Shown: positions 48,927 through 62,589 of the stretch, one piece after another
How positions within the stretch are numbered: position 1 is the first letter of the stretch
Layout: the number at the start of each line of letters is the position of its first letter
DNA from: Rhyacophila brunnea
Lineage: Eukaryota > Arthropoda > Insecta > Trichoptera > Rhyacophilidae
Direction of reading: 5' to 3'
Assembly: GCA_022495005.1 (NCBI GenBank)
Contig: JAGYXB010000437.1
Coordinates: forward strand, 124,001 to 188,000
Length of the DNA: 64,000 nucleotides
The notes under the pieces: model-generated
The model's input: the letters and a program-made list of their open reading frames with translations, nothing else
Databases searched by the model: none
What the model was told of the DNA's origin: nothing
Made by a program: the position numbers and the translations under genes

Positions 48927-51900
48927 AAATCAGTAAAGTAAATTGTATTTTATTTTCATAACTCTGTCACAATATGTTTAATGTTATACCACACAATATT
49001 AAATATGAACGAGCAGTACCTATCTAACTGTCAATATATAAATATAAATATATTGTGAATATGTTATAATATAATCAAGGGACATAAAATAATCATTTCA
49101 GTCGAATCATACAATCTAATAAACGACGTCAACTTGATTAATAAACAGTTTTGTTCACAAATACTTCACACCTACTCGATTGTAAACTTGTATTTACTTT
49201 ATCACTGTCCATCGACGATATATGTAGACATCATATATTACAGGGTTGTCATCTTGATGCCAAACAAGAATATATTAATCAGTAATTTGTTATATAATAT
49301 TAGTATCACATAGTATAGTATATGTAATAATATTGTCCTTACATAATTGGGTCACATATTTAAATAAGAAAATACGAAGAAAGACTATTTAGTGTAGATA
49401 GTAACCAAAACAAAATATAATTTGGTCTACTTTTATTTTTTAACACTAACAACACAACGTACGCCTGAGCGAATTATTTTTCTTATATATCAATCACAAT
49501 AATCGCCACGAAGATCAGATTAGTAACTGAAACGTTTTATGCAAGAAGTAGTAATTTGCGTGAATCTGGGAATCGCAGTCGACGAGACTGTCGTGTAATT
49601 TGGCTATTAGACAGCCAATACGCGCATAATTACGAAGGTGTAATATGGTCGCTATTTTAGAGTTGCTTCATGAATCAAGATATAAATAATTATTTATTAC
49701 TCAATCTGACTGCACATAAAAAATCATTACCAAATAATATAAATATATTACATATGATGTTGTATAATTACGTTTAATAATGCTGACAAACTATATACCT
49801 AACAAAAATATTATCTAATGAAAGAGCGAAACTGGTGACATTATTTATTATCACTACCATAGGTAAATATAAAATACAGTATATTTTACATAAAAGAATG
49901 GTCGCCAACCCTAATCATGAAATGTAAATACGAAAATATAAAAAGTGTTCTTATTAAAATGTATAAAGCATGAATAGTCAGGTAACTTGCACAACACACA
50001 TGATCTTTCTATAAGTCATATTATTATCTTGATATACTATAGAATTATGTTTTACAACTATTCTAAACATTATTTCACTTACAATATAATTGGAACTTGT
50101 CTATTTAGTCAGAATAAGATCTACCGACAGGATCATTCACAAAGATTTGATAATATCATATTATGTAGGTATGTCTTATCAATTCAGATATGATCCACTT
50201 TTCTGTCCTTAATATTTTGCTTAATTATGACATCGATCCTGCGGGCTATTGATTGCTTTTTAGGTCTTGTTAGATGAGATTGCACAGAATGATGATATTT
50301 GTCTAGCGATAACCTATTCTTTAAGCAATTTGACCTTCCTATTTACGTTTAAAGGTGCCTATTTGTATTATATCCAACACTAATAAATGATAAATTGTTT
50401 AAGAATTTATGTTCAAAGTTAATTATTACTAGTTAAGGTATATATTCATTCTTGCCAGAAGGAGGGCGATGAATAAAGATATCTATGAAAACACTTTTTA
50501 CCGATTTTAAAGAAATCAATAGAACAAACAGTCTCACTGAATCACTATGATATGTAGTTAGAACTGTGAATTATAAAAGTTAAAAACTAACAGCGTAGCC
50601 CAGGCGTAGATGCTTCCTCAAATAAATTTTAAAAATAAATTCACAAGACAAGTGTAGAAGACAGTTAAAAACATCTCTGCATAATTTTATACGTTTTTCC
50701 ATCACTTGATTATTAAATGGTTGAGTGGGTCACTAATACGGTACAAGTTTGTGAATAGTCAAATAGTGGAAGACAATTTAATAGACTTGAATAACGATCC
50801 CGTTCACAGAGCCTTATTTTGAGGTAATGTTGTCAGCACTTTGGAGTTAATATCCTGGATTAGCGACTGCAGCCATTAGATTAATCTCGGTTGCTGTTTG
50901 GGTCATCGTATCTTTGAGAATTAAGGTTCATTATGTAAATGGATTAAAAAACGATAACGATTACAGAATAGATAGTAGATAAGGAGTTGCGTGTTTGTTT
51001 ATCTAATTTAGAGCGATGTTTTGACATAATTCTTTCTCAAAATAAATTGCACCTTCTTCACTATTAAAATATTATTATGTACGTGTAATATGTCAATTTT
51101 TTGGGATTTATTTATTTGGCGTATCGCGAAACAAATTACCCTTTCCCAGTGTGCCGCGAGGTAAAAAAGTTCGACAGTCTTTTGGGATGTTCAAATTTAT
51201 TTTAGGCAGTATTAATTGTGGACAGTTTATGACCAATGCGGTTAAAATGTTAATGCAAAAAAGTAAGAAAACTTTTTTCTTATGGACGTGTTGCGTAACA
51301 TTAGTATTGTAAACAGTTAGCTTTTATGTGCATGCGTGACGATTATTAGAAGGACAACAACGTGCGGTGCACACAATTTCACCGTCTATGGAACGCTTAG
51401 AGATAAATGTGATATAGTGTTCTGTAACAGGTTTTTAATAAGTAGTGTTCTAATAAATTAGTCATTTACTTAAGACTCTTTCCTGCATCGTCATACAATT
51501 TCAGATCAGTAAAACTTATTTCAAAAGTTAACACACTTAACGTTGCAATTAGAGCAATTTATTTATGATGAAATTTTATAAAAGGTCTTTTGGGTAGGAC
51601 CTTCAATTTTCCAGTGATATTTTCTTTCAATGGAGATACCGATATTTTGCAATATTTTTCTGGAAAATTTGATACTTTGTTAGTGATACATTTCTTTCGA
51701 TATGACTAGGCAACCTTCACTCAGTGCACAATTATATTCACCACTCTGGAGTAAAAAATATAATTGACATAAATATTAGGTATATTCAAATATAATGTGG
51801 TTACTTAACTGTTAAAACCTACATACTTGATGGTAACAAAATATATTAATTAAAATAAAACACAATAATTTTGTAGTATTTATTACACATATAGGTATAT

Positions 51901-52808
51901 TGTAATTTTCTAATAATTATATTAGGAGCATATAATGGAGAATTAATTGTATAATTTTGCATTCGGTATTTGCTATGATTGTATTTTACACTCCAAAAAA
52001 CTAACGCTTTACTTGAAATATTAACCGTGCTATATATTAATTTTACTTAAAAAAAATCCACAACCAGTGGCGCATTTAGTTACATAGAGGCTGGATGTAC
52101 TGGCTGATTTTGAAGGCCCCTTAGGATAAAATAATATGTAGTGACATCAATTGGCAAAAATAATAAATGAAAACTCGAGCGGTAATGCAGTTGAAGCATG
52201 CTTTCCCTATTTATTATTTTCATTTGTTTTGAAAAAAATGAGTCACTTTTTCACTTTTGATTCCATGAATGTATAAAAATAGTTATTGGTTTTTTTTACT
52301 TGCGAATATTCTTCCACATAATAAAAGTTTTAATTGTTAACTGGTAATTAAAGAAACACTACAAATAACATTATAATCAGTTTGTGTGAAATACGCATTT
52401 TTAATCCAACACAATATAATAACCATGTGACTGTTTTTAACTGTTCGGACTTTAGGCTTTTAAATTTTTTGACGAATCGGTTACATCATTTGCATGCATC
52501 CAAGAAATGCACCGCTATCTATAGCATATTAATAAAGAGATAAATCTTGAATTTAAATTAACTAACGTTAAGTATTCATTACCACAAACCGCTGTTCATA
52601 ATAATATTAAACAGTGGTAAAAATTCAAATTATATGCATTCTGTTAAATTATTCTGTGGTTAGCAAAGTTTTGTTTTTAGTTTACGAGAATTGAAATAAT
52701 ATTATGCTGGATATCAACAAATCTAATACAATGTGTATACATAATATTATAATGCTTGATTTCTCTGAAAACATAGAATACATTGTGTGTATTAAGTACA
52801 GGGAAAAC
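48927..52808. other. Intergenic stretch without a recognisable gene
   Basis: This long AT-rich stretch downstream of P450 gene C shows no coding similarity, terminal repeats or RNA gene that I can support. A CAGTGGCGCATTTAG phrase near 52065 may be a transposon-end scrap. Confidence 0.5.
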
Positions 52809-55800
52809 TTATAATCTTGACTCAACAGATATTGGGTAACCCGCGGCCGACTTCATTGTAACTTCATATTTGACTTCCATGGTTTTCAGATCAATAGTTG
52901 AGTGTATTTTCAATGTTCTGATTATGGTTGAAAGCATAACTTTCATTGACATCATTGCATAAGGTTTCGCTGAAAAATAACAATTTGATTCTAAAATAAA
53001 CACAGAGAGTGGTCTTATATTAAACATTCATAAAATTTATTAAAGCCAAAAGGCAAAATAATATAACAATTTGTGCATCTATTCTATACACAAGACTGCT
53101 ATCGGCAGCTATCGAGGGTAGTTTTTCATATGTTTGTATCGAAGTAGTATAATTGTTACAATAAGTTAGCCGTCTAAACAGTCAAAACTGTATATTTCGC
53201 TCTAAAATTTAGCAGACCCAAAAAAGGCGCTTTTAAAACATAGCACTTAATTACAACTAACATATTGTAATTTTATTGTTACAATAAATGCTAATACTTT
53301 GATACAAAACTACCCTCGATAGCTGCCAATAGCGGCTTATAGCAGTGTTGTGTATAGAATAGATGCGATGGATCGGTTTTGTCTGGTTTGCGTTGGCTTA
53401 CGCGCATCGCCAATTATACCAAGAACACGATATTATATATTATTATGCTGTGACAGTTTAAGTCAACCACTGCAAGCAACGTAAGCTGATAGATTTTCTA
53501 GAAATATGTGATGCGTGTGGTTGTCCAGCACTTTCTAGTTTAGTATTGATCTCATGAAATGTTTTCCGTTAGTTATATCGGAAAGTAGATGAACGGCACA
53601 TTTATATCTGAACTGACACGAACACGAAGAAAGATTTTATATCTATAGGAGCAATAACGAAAGCGTGACATTCATTTGGCGTTTAACTAAACCTCTCATG
53701 GTGACAAAATGGGCCGTTTGCTCTCTATATCTCTGAATCAACCTTAGTGTGCTCTGTAGTTTTAGATTCCATAGTATTTTATTATTGAACGGTTGCAGCG
53801 TTTACAAAATGGATGCCAGTGCCGTCGCCAAATCCCGACACCTTCTGCGTGATTTTCTTTTATTATTTCAACCTTAAATGTTTATTTATGTGGAAGAAAC
53901 TAGTTTTGATTGTCAAATATTTATAAACACAGTTTGACATACCTATACAGTTTCTAATTCCCATACTAAAAGGCATGTAAGCGTTAGGATGTCGATTCTT
54001 ACATCTCTCAGGCAAAAAGTTGTCAGGATTAAATTCTGCAGCTTGTTTTCCCCATATTTTTGGATCTGTGTGAATACCGTGTACTCCTACCATGCACAAC
54101 ACTCCAGCTGGCAGCATATAATTTTCTTAAACAAAAATAACAAGCGATTATTTTTTACCACAAGAAGGTTTTAGAGATTTGTGATAAAGTTTCAATTAAA
54201 TGAAAATGTCACACCGTCATATTATACTATATTGGGACTGATACAATGAGGAAAGAATAGTCTGCATTTACGACAATACAGTATTTACGATAGTACGTTT
54301 TAATTTAACATGTACCTATCTTAATCATTATTCTTATTTTGTGATCATAATCGTCAGTTTTGTAGTGCTAAATAAAATAAAATAGTAATTTTTAAACACC
54401 CTTATCCTTCCCCCTCCCATTCCTCACGTTTTCTAAAGTTTGTTTTTAATATTCTGACGGATATGCAATCGATGGGCATAAAAATCAAAGCCATGACGTT
54501 CTAAAGATCATTCCTGTAATCACTTAGGAATTTATTTAACTAATCGCTCCCTTCGCATTTTTACGCTCAGTTTACTGGTTTTGGATGTTTACATGTTAAA
54601 AGTAACAGCAACATACTTTTCGTTATTCACGTGATTCAAAACATTATTGATGAAAACTCTTTGGAAAAGTGCCTTGGTGCGCTCCGGTTCCACTACACTT
54701 CTTATAATCATAAATATAGATTTAATGAGCATTGGTTACTCTATCTAAACATCTTTCGATCTTTAGTTTAGTTTACTATTTTAAAACTTTTTTTTATTGA
54801 TTAATAATTGTCCCATTTGTAATGCATGTAGTACATAATTCTTTGCGAGCAAGATAATATTATTGTGTAAAAATTGAACGGAGATTAAGAGTAGTCGCAT
54901 ACGATAACCACAAGAAGCAACGTTTTGTGGTTATTGTGTGCGACGGCTCTAACGGCTCCTTATCAGATTTTACCCGTTGCATACTCTTACGGTGAGGTAG
55001 GTACTAGTGTAAGCCCATGTTGCAAGGACGTTAGTAAGTATCTTGTTATATTATAAACTTTTTTTGTGAGATAGTATGTACAGACTATTGTAGTTTATAA
55101 AATAAAGAGATTGATAATGACAATAAAAATAAACAACAAAGGTAACCTAGTGTAACTTCTTGCTGCAATTGTCTGGCTATAACAGGTATCGCAGGGAAAA
55201 GACGAAGGGTCTCCTTTATAACTCTTTCTGTGTACACCATCCGAGAAAGATCGTCCTTTGCAACTGGTCTATTTGAATCCCCATATATTTCATAGAGCCT
55301 GAAAAATATCGTTTGTATTGAACTGATATAGTAATGATAAACTAGACGCTCTTCTTCTTTTTGTGTGATATATATTACTGATCGTCAGCGATAATTTTGG
55401 GCTTCTTGGTCATATTTTCAAATGTCTGACACAGTCTTGAATAGCGATGAAGTACTGAGCTCAAACCGGTATCTGACATTTCTGAATTGGGATGTTTTTC
55501 CTTCTGTCAAAGTGTCGCTTGTGGAGTAAAAACACACGATAAGACGTAATACTTATTCCACATTATTTAATAATCACCAAGTCTGGTTTCGTCTGCTTCA
55601 ATAAGACATTTTCTAGTGACAAAAAAAACTTGATATAGGTATTGCCAAAACAGCAAAAAAGTGTGTGCTTATTATTGTTTCCATGGAAACGCTTTAAATA
55701 TTTTTAAATTTAGGTCTTGATTTACATGTAAGCAAAGCGGTGTTTTAACCATTTTGAGTTAGCGACACACATAGCGTTCGCATCACACCAAAATTTTTAA

Positions 55801-58800
55801 ATTAAATACTTTTGTTGAAATAATAATACATTTTCACTTATAGTTTTTTAAGAAATTCATGACACACTGGTTGGGAAACGCTGGCATAGAGAATTAACAT
55901 AATATTCATAATACAAACAAATTAGTGCATATCAAAATAACAACGAGTATCAGTGTGAAACTATATTATTTAATTATATATAAAATTAAGGTACTCGTAT
56001 CTGAAGTTTAAAAAAATCTGTTAATACAACCTTCTGATCCTCTCAGGATCGAACATGGTGAAGTAAGTAAATAAGTAATAATATATAAAAGATTGTTTAT
56101 AAAATTCTAAATATTCTAAGTATCCTTTATCCAGGGATGGCCAGTATGTCGATCGCGGACATAATAATAATATTGTAAGTACCTACTATTTCTTGTTCAA
56201 GCGAGTCAAAAACAGAAAAATTAAATCAATTGAACCTACAACTACAACTACAAAAAGTCATTAATTGATTTGATTAGTGCCAAGTTTAAAAGCAAACTTT
56301 CATTGTATGAACAACAATTCTTAAATGAATGTGATTTAAAAAAAAATGATAATATGAGGTCCGAGTGTAAAGATATGCAAAATATAATGGTTAGTCAGTA
56401 TTTCAATCACATATCAACCGTGGGATTTAAGGGTTTCTCTAAATTAGAAAATGTTGTTACATTTATGTCGTTCCCATTTAATGATAGTATAAACGCGGAA
56501 GAAATAGCCATACAAATTAGTGTTTTTTTAGAATATATCGATTCTACACACCTTGCTACAGTTGAAGGAGAAATCTTGACACTAAAATGCGATGCGGTCA
56601 TGAAAGCCAGAGCTTTAAGTCTTGATAATTTTTGGAGCCAATTTTTTTGTGGAAACTAATATCCATATCTTTGAAAAGTTGCAGCATAGTTAATTTGCTT
56701 TTTTTGTTCCACATATCTGTGCGAATCTTCAATGATTGCAATCAAAATGAAGTATCGCTCACGATTGACTTTCGGATGAAAATAAAAAATAAATTTTAAG
56801 ATTTCTAATGTCCGATATACACGTAAATTGTGTAACTATGTCGAAATTACAGTTAATGTGTACTTCATTTTTTTAGAAGTGAAATACATAATAATTATAT
56901 TATTCTCGTTAATTCGATTTTTTCGTATCGTTCTTTTTCATAAGTATAAAATATCTGTTTTCAAAATACATAAATTAATTTCATATTTGAATTATAAAAA
57001 TTAGGTTTTTATTGTTCTCGCTTGATCAGTCGACCGCCATAAACAATTTTATCAACTAGTCGACCCTAGAAATAAAAGTGTGTCCACTATCTGGTCTTTA
57101 ACTATCAACTCCAGTCCTTTGGATACCACAATATAACCGAAACGAGCGACTGCATTTTATTACCCAAAGTTAACTGCATTCTAAAGTTATTTTTAATTCA
57201 GTTTGTATTCAGTGTATGAAATGCCATTTTTTATGAAGTAGGTATTTAATGGCAATGACAATGATTTAGGTTGTAGGCCATTTGTAACTATTCAAAAAAA
57301 ATAAGTACAGCATAATCCACACATTGTCCATTTAAAAAAATATAACTTAGTTTTAAGAAAATTAATTATTTTAGTTGCATGACAGTATTTATGGTAGATA
57401 TACATAAATACAATATTTATGAACGTGAAAATTTTACCTACTCATTAAAAACTCTGTCCTGAATGTGCTGATGAGAACCAAGCATCAATAAAGCATAGCA
57501 AATGGTTCTTGCAGTGGACTCATACCCGGTGATTGTAATCATGTTGACGTCATCTTGAACTTCTTGTTCTGTCCATTGACCGGCTTCTTCTGACAGTTCA
57601 ATTATAAGATCCAAGAAAGCTTTCATTTTGAAATTAGAATATCCACCTGAAAAGTACCTCCATTGAGGGTTCATAATATGTTATAGTTATTTTAACTATA
57701 ATTGACATCTTATTTCAGGATGATTAATAAAATGCCGTGGGTGGAAATTATACCTATACCATACGTAATGGCATCTTATTATTCTGAATATAATATTATG
57801 TATTAAGAAATTAATCACCCATGTGTGTAGTAAGGAACTAAAATAATATAATGATCGTCACTGAAGTTTCTTTGTAACACTAACTAAAGCATAGTATGCA
57901 CTATGTTTGTAAAATTTGCACCATTTAATTGAAAAAACCTTGCGGCTACTACTTCCTGTGAAAAAATAAACATTTTTCTGCATATATGTTCACACTGGAT
58001 TATTTGTCAGTATACTTACATATTTTTTTTCCATTCACGGCGAAATACAAAAATCACAAGCAAAATGTTTCTAAACCGGTTTTATATGATTTTTATTCAG
58101 TGTTGTTTATTTTCGGAGCCCCGGAAATGCGTGTGGTAGCACCCGGATGACATTGGCCAAGGATAAGGGGAGGGGGGTGGAGGAAGTTCTCGGGGGAGGC
58201 TAGGACCCACTCTGCGTTGTTATTCAAATTTTGATGATATTGAATATTATATTATTGAATATTGATATTGAATTGATAGAATGGACGCTATTGAATATAC
58301 ATACCGAAAATACCTACATTAGTAGTAATTTACTTTAAGTAATTAAGTAAATAATTTTCAATTTTAAATATACATTTTCACTTACTCGTGTCTGAATGAT
58401 TTGTTTCAATTGATGTACTGTTATTGAATTCTTGTTTTTTCATTCGAATAACCTAGAAGACAAGATAATTTTACAATTTGACTATACACCCATTGAACGG
58501 ATAGAATAATTTATACGAACAGATTAAATTATAGGTAGATAAACAAAAACTCGTTTGCAATGGTATTTTTTCCGGAATCATGACAGAAATTTACCCTTTA
58601 AAGGGACCCTAAAATTTAATCTGAATCTAAAAAAATATTTTCTTTGTTTCTTGATCGAAATGTAATATTTACATATAAATAAAGCGATTAAAAATAAAAT
58701 GTAATGATTTTTGTACTTCACACTTTATTGAAGTTTTAAAACATGGGCATAGTCAATGTATTTTTTTTTTATTGTTTTATGGCAATCTTGGAAAACTGTT

Positions 58801-61800
58801 TTTCCATAGACAATTAATTATTTTTTCAAATCTGGGGACCCCATGGCAACATCTTGATCAATATGGAAAATCCAGGACTGTCTGGAATCGTTATGTTCAC
58901 TATATTTAAAAATAAAATGAAATCCCATATTTAATAATTTTCAGAGCGTACATTTAGTAAAATAATAATTAATAACAAAAAATTTAAAGTATTTTTACGA
59001 TATTATACTCGAAAAGTGTAAACTTTACTTGATTACGTAAGTATTTCAATACGTACTTTGCTGGTAAAATCGTGAATTGTTTTGATATATTTTCTCTGTT
59101 GCACGGCATATGGTGTTAAGTTGAAAATCCAGTTTGGTTGGAGCCATATTTGATACAACCGTTTTGTTAGTATCTCGGTGAAACCGTTTAGTGCTACTAA
59201 TAACGGTAAATCTGTCTGATTCTGAGAATTTACTTGTACTCCCATAGCAGTTTCTGAAGTGGGTAAAAATAATTAAATTAACAAATTATTGAATAAAACA
59301 AAATGGATACACAATATGAGGAACAGTAATTATATTTGAGAATATCAAATAAATGTTTGATATCACAGATAGGGAATCCGATCCCGAGCCAAAATCTTGA
59401 TCCTGGGATTTTGGGATTACAATTTGACGATCCCGGGATTGGCATTTTTTCAATAGTTTATATAACATTTCTATATATATACAAATAACGTTGATAAATC
59501 GGTCAAAAATAAATTTTGTATAATTTATACCATTTAAAACATTTATTGTTAAAATTGCGTACGTTCAATATTGGAAATACATAAGTTTAATGGAGTAAAT
59601 AATATTGTAATATGTATAAATAATAATGTGAAAGTAAAACAGTTTTATTTATTTATGAAAAGATAACAAATACAAATTCAATTAAAATAATAAAATGACA
59701 AATGCATTAAAAAACATGGTGGAACACTTTGTTAAAAGTGCGAAGCATTGTTTTTTCCAATCTTTCTCATTTTTATTAATTTATGTGAAAAAATAAAATG
59801 AATGCATGGCGACACATGGGTAATAAATCAAACTTCATTCAAACTCATTTTTTATAATGTATTTGTACGTTATTAAAAGTATTTTTTCTTTTATATTTTC
59901 GTTTTTATTTTATTTTCCATAAAAATTGATAAAAAAACTCAATCCCGAAAGTTTTGGGATTATGTTTACTAATCCCGGGATTCATGGGTATCGAAAATAG
60001 TTCGGGATCCCGGGATTGGAATCCCTAATCACAGAACTGGATGCGTATGATTGCATATTTAGTAAGTACTAAGTATATATTATTGTTTTATACAAATAAT
60101 TAACGGAGATTAAAAAAAATGGAAATGTATTGTATTAGACTGTAGTTACCACATATATTATCAAATGCACACGGCATGACAAGATCCAATGCTTCAAAGG
60201 CACCTTTTCCAATTTTATCTGATAGCTTATTAGTCAAAATTACGCTATTTTTGAAAATTATGCACATAAAACCGTCCAAAATCTTTTGATTAAATGTTGG
60301 CAAAATTGTTTTTCGGTGACGTTTCCAAATAGATACTAAAACAAAAGATTTTTTTTCATAGTTATTTAATATATCTGTATGATATATTATTATTATAAAT
60401 TATAATCATGTTAGGATATGGCGGACTCCCCCCTTTATACCGATAAGGTTAAGGGCAATGTGATTTTCTACAGTAGTGTTTCCAAAATGGTATTCCGTGG
60501 AAAAATTAAGGACATTTCGTATTAAAACGATTTTTGTATTTTTAAATAAATTCATTTGAATTCTTGAGTTGCGGCACTAATCATCATTTATAATGGAGCT
60601 TTGATAGCGCCAATTTTGATGTAATCAAATAACAATAACATGGTAAATATCCATATATATTAGACAGGAAACAACTCACTAAAAATAATTATAAAGTTAA
60701 ATTCTACGCGTGAATTATCATTTAATTATATCATCGTATTCATATCACATTAAATTGCGTCACACAGCTACTTATTTTTATATTACTATTCAGTGAAATA
60801 ACGCCGTAAATTTGGGGTCTTTGTTTATTTCAATTTATTGTTTGACCTACCACGCCGGGCCCCTCCTAATTCCGGGCCCCCAGGCTAGAACCTGTCAACC
60901 CCCCTCTTTTAGGGGCCATGAATATAACCCTTGGGTTTTGGGCGACACTCTCTAGTTGCTTTGATGGAACATTCTTAAATCTCATATGGCATATAATACA
61001 GCCATCTGATCCAAAATAAAAGTATAAATATTTATTAAAACTTCTCGAATAAACAGTCAATCATTATCGGAATAACTAGTTAGAAGGATTCATCATATTA
61101 TTATAGGTGTAAGATATTTTTTAAAGTTAACAAAGATCATAAATTTTTACTTACAATCTCCGCCTGCGAGGCCATTCCCAAATAACGGTTTCAAAAATTT
61201 GTAGGAATATGCTTTATTTAAGTCAGCATTGAATATAATTTCAGCATCGGATGGTGTAGTTATAACTAAAAAGTATTTAATCAAAAAAACATCAATAGAC
61301 CACTAAAGTAATTCAAAATTAACATTTAAAGAATGACTGAATAATTTTTATTGATCGAAATAAATAATTCTTTTTGACTGGATAATGGAAAAAAACTAAA
61401 TACTAATAATAATATGCATATTATAAACATACCCCGTATACACGTGCATGGATTTACTGTCCACAGTAAGAAAATGTATGGGTAAACAAATTATATTATC
61501 ATGCAGCTGGCAAGATTGCGTGCATGAATCAAACAAGTTTGGAAGCTTCTGAATTTTAATGCGCAAGTAAGATATGCGCCTGCGCAGTAGAACGATAATG
61601 GCGAAACTGCCGATAAAAAAACGAACTACTCATTATGAGATTAACCAATTTTCAATACGTCCTGTCAATTAATACTCGTAGTACTATAAAATTATCGATA
61701 TATATAAAATATATAAAACATCGCGTTTCGCTTACCCTTGAAGAATGTGATTGGAGAGACAGTCAGCACTTTTACGTGTAAACAGTTATTGTCACGATAG

Positions 61801-61972
61801 TTTAAAATAAGCACTATTGCCGACAGTAAATCCATGCACATTTATAACATTAAAACAGTGGTATTATATAATATTTACTTACTTATGTTTAGTATTGGTC
61901 CAAACCAAATTTTTGCTATTCCTCCATGTTTTAAACTAAATGATATTACATTTTTTATTTGATGAGTGATTT
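52809..61972 (-). CDS. Cytochrome P450 (CYP4 clan) gene C, exons 2-10
   Basis: The exons in order are 61883-61972, 61155-61265, 60150-60335, 59057-59253, 58386-58452, 57442-57646, 55147-55298, 53943-54125 and 52809-52969. The frame is open throughout, giving about 450 residues plus a missing first exon. Motifs are the C-helix WKRHR (exon 4), I-helix TGYEST (exon 7), K-helix ETLRLFP (exon 8), FNPDNFLPERC and the haem loop FSMGIRNCI with the Cys ligand (exon 9). The splice joins NCI to AKPYAMMS, so the usual Gly two residues after the Cys is Ala. The I-helix also departs from AGxDTT. Exon 9 follows an AAG acceptor rather than the usual YAG. Exon sizes and phases equal those of gene B except exons 6, 8 and 10. 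Exon 1 is not found up to 64000 and is probably further right. Confidence 0.92.
53075..53366. mobile_element. Foldback MITE, TCTATTCTAT family, copy 3, in intron 9 of gene C
   Basis: GCATCTATTCTATACACAAG and its inverse bound arms that carry CTGCTATCGGCAGCTATCGA. The centre GTCTAAACAGTCAAAACTGT is shared with the copy at 42771. Confidence 0.8.
54885..54950. repeat. Hairpin repeat in intron 8 of gene C
   Basis: GTCGCATACGATAACCACAA is followed after about nine bases by TTGTGGTTATTGTGTGCGAC, its inverse with two differences. It is probably the core of a small MITE. Confidence 0.55.
56132..57093 (+). pseudogene. hAT element remnant with a transposase fragment in intron 7 of gene C
   Basis: The left end CAGGGATGGCCAGTATGTCG is hAT-like. 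A frame at 56270-56659 reads VGFKGFSKLENVVTFMSFPF, then HLATVEGEILTLKCDAVMKA, resembling the region before the dimerisation domain of ZBED/GTF2IRD2-type hAT transposases. Coding decays soon after SLDNFWSQFF. The right boundary (near the GTCGACC phrases at 57030-57065) is approximate. Confidence 0.6.
59370..60027. mobile_element. Non-autonomous hAT element with TAGGGATTCC ends, in intron 4 of gene C
   Basis: The ends TAGGGAATCCGATCCCG and, inverted, TAGGGATTCCAATCCCG are flanked by a perfect 8-bp target duplication ATCACAGA (59362-59369 and 60028-60035). Several GGGATT or AATCCC words cluster near both ends, as subterminal binding sites would. The 658 bases hold no transposase. Confidence 0.9.
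60415..60925. repeat. Dispersed repeat with CCGGGCCCCCAGGCTAGAACC block, copy 2, in intron 3 of gene C
   Basis: GATAAGGTTAAGGGCAATGTG and, ~400 bases later, TTCCGGGCCCCCAGGCTAG with CCTGTCAACCCCCCTC parallel the copy at 16245-16610 in gene B. Both lie in introns of paralogous genes but different ones (intron 3 here, intron 8 in B), so this is dispersal, not shared descent of the introns. Confidence 0.5.
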
Positions 61973-62021
61973 CTGAAATAAAGATAGTAGGTAATTATAT
62001 ATTTTGTTATTTGTTTTTTTA

Positions 62022-62177
62022 TTTACCGTGACCTTGCTTATTCGTACAAGGTGGTTGTTGGTAACTTGAACAATTTTTAGAAAATTTTAGAAAATCACAC
62101 ATTTTAATATATTGTGTCCTCACCGAGATGGAAGGCCAGCACCTTACCCAGTGGGCCGAGAGGCCACGAGAGCCGCC
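62022..62177 (-). mobile_element. tRNA-derived SINE, family 1, minus-strand copy
   Basis: On the minus strand GGCGGCTCTCGTGGCCTCTC gives the head. The body follows with TGTGTGATTTTCTAAAATTT and CAACAACCACCTTGTACGAA, matching the copy at 38286. Box B is eroded (the segment reads ATCTCGGTGAGGACACAA instead). It lies just upstream of gene C exon 2, in intron 1. Confidence 0.75.
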
Positions 62178-62589
62178 TAAATTTTTTCTTGAGTAATTTA
62201 ATAACTGAATGTTGTTTAATATTTAATTATTATGATTCCGAGCGTAAATTGAATACATGACTAAAAACATGAAGGTATCTGTGATAGTTGAATAAAAATA
62301 ACTAAGTTTTTGGAAGAATATATAAACAGTTAATAAAGCGTTTTTGCCATTGGTATTCCGCAAAATTAATATATTTGATGCGTCAACATTTATTATAATA
62401 TTCATTTGGCTCCACAACCCAAGGCGAATCCGGGCGTCCTTAAATAGTAGATTAAAACCGGAACAGACATACATTACCAAGTATAAAACTGACATCACGC
62501 GTCCGATAGATGCTTCGAAGGTCCGAAAACCTTTTTAAAAACACCTCCTTGCACGATTCACAGCGTGCTTTAACGGCCACGCCTCACAG

